In this document: positions 63,443 to 64,000 of the stretch, in pieces
Position numbering within the stretch: position 1 is the stretch's first letter
Layout of the letters: every line of letters starts with the position of its first letter
From: M3007 sp035299505
Lineage (GTDB): Bacteria > Bacteroidota > Bacteroidia > Chitinophagales > Saprospiraceae
Length of the DNA: 64,000 nucleotides
Direction of reading: 5' to 3'
Assembly (NCBI GenBank): GCA_035299505.1
Contig: DATGWL010000097.1
Coordinates: forward strand, 1-64,000
Position numbers and translations under genes: made by a program
Notes under the pieces: model-generated
Database searches by the model: none
The model's input: the letters and a program-made list of their open reading frames with translations, nothing else
Told to the model about the DNA's origin: nothing

Positions 63443-64000
63443 TCATTTGTTCTGCAAAGGAGCTGCCGGGTCCCATTCAAAGAAGACAAAACCGTTTTTG
63501 CGGCCTATTTCATGGATATGACTAAAATCCTGTAAAGGATTGATTTTATTGATCTTAGCCACAAAATAGGTAGGCTTGGGCGGTTTCTTATAGTACATTC
63601 CGGGCAAATCATCCACAGTCTTGTCTGGCCCCGGATCCTGTTTGTTACCGTAAAATAAATGCGCGTAACTCTTGAACCCTACCGGTTTTATAATGCAATC
63701 CTGCGATGCCTTGGTTTCATAAAATTCGATGGCGGCTCTCTGGGAATAGCCCTCAATATTACAAACCGTAAACAGCAGTGCACCTCCGGTAAATACAGCT
63801 CCGCCTGCCAGCACATATTTTGCTGTAAACCAGGCTTGCTTCCTGGCCCAATAAATACCTCCTAAAATACTACCAAACGCCAAGACCGCACCTGGTAGTC
63901 CCTGCCACCATTCCCAAGCCACATCTGCATCCAGATTGGCCATGGCAAAAGGATCTTTGGCAAACAATGGACGAATGCTATCCAAATGGGTACCCAACCA
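63443..64000 (-). CDS. C-terminal part of a GT39/ArnT-like membrane glycosyltransferase, cut by the right edge
   Basis: The frame is open to base 64000, so the start is outside the window. The 180 or more visible residues contain two membrane helices (PGAVLAFGSILGGIYWA and YVLAGGAVFTGGALLFTV) followed by a soluble C-terminal domain (EGYSQRAAIEFYETKASQDC, GFKSYAHLFYGNKQD, YFVAKINKI). Such tails occur in dolichyl-phosphate-mannose or ArnT-like transferases that move sugars from lipid carriers in the inner membrane. The catalytic N-terminal part is not visible, so the donor and acceptor are unknown. Confidence 0.65.
   Translation of the reverse strand, partial: WLGTHLDSIRPLFAKDPFAMANLDADVAWEWWQGLPGAVLAFGSILGGIYWARKQAWFTAKYVLAGGAVFTGGALLFTVCNIEGYSQRAAIEFYETKASQDCIIKPVGFKSYAHLFYGNKQDPGPDKTVDDLPGMYYKKPPKPTYFVAKINKINPLQDFSHIHEIGRKNGFVFFEWDPAAPLQNK

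Noticed and set aside
1..64000. tRNA, rRNA, insertion sequences, integrases or phage genes
   Set aside because: I read the gaps for T-loop motifs (GGTTCGAATCC type) and the frames for transposase or integrase motifs and found none.

Overview
The window looks like chromosomal DNA of a Bacteroidota bacterium, most likely a member of the Saprospiria (inference). The signs are type IX secretion signals (T9SS type A C-termini and a CHU_C/gliding-associated C-terminal domain), gldC, a SusC/SusD pair, several TonB receptors with carboxypeptidase-regulatory N-domains, LytS/LytTR signalling, and promoters with the Bacteroidota -7 element TAnnTTTG. No tRNA, rRNA, CRISPR array, transposase or phage gene was seen. 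Genes are cut at both edges: dihydrolipoyl dehydrogenase on the left and a GT39-like membrane glycosyltransferase on the right.

Bases 1-41600 are mostly housekeeping and envelope genes: lpd, a LytS kinase, a pterin pair (PTPS-like plus folE), a 1012-residue periplasmic coiled-coil protein, an Omp28-like T9SS cargo, TerC, a GH13 lipoprotein, plsC, an AddB-like nuclease, gldC, an amidase, hisA, a small porin, lysS, a pentapeptide protein, a giant CHU_C adhesin-like protein, a kelch T9SS protein, a TonB receptor, a LytS/LytTR pair, asnB, pgi, tilS and a DUF5686 barrel. Three tail-to-tail junctions (1039-1370, 7960-8242, 35386-35699) are filled by large inverted repeats. Each arm is a short tandem repeat (GGTCATTT or GGGGTTTGAA), and in the first and third the arms enclose a clean unique stem and a nested hairpin.

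Bases 41700-62884 look like one phosphorus-scavenging island. It holds a SusC/SusD pair, a PhnZ-type HD oxygenase with all the expected metal and phosphonate residues, BtaA and BtaB for betaine (phosphorus-free) lipid, a TonB receptor, two YncE-propeller/phosphoesterase fusions, a nucleotide-pyrophosphatase-type phosphodiesterase with PA14, a DUF5690 transporter, a HpnW-type FAD oxidoreductase, a GNAT enzyme and a PhnX-like hydrolase with the Schiff-base lysine. Four promoters in the island carry 11-bp-spaced TTAAC/TTAAT repeats like a Pho box. In three of them the box lies exactly 11 bp upstream of a TAnnTTTG-like element, and in the fourth it lies two helical turns further away. I infer a Pho-type regulon that takes up organic phosphorus, breaks C-P and P-O bonds, and replaces phospholipid with betaine lipid. 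The regulator itself (PhoB/PhoR) is not in the window.
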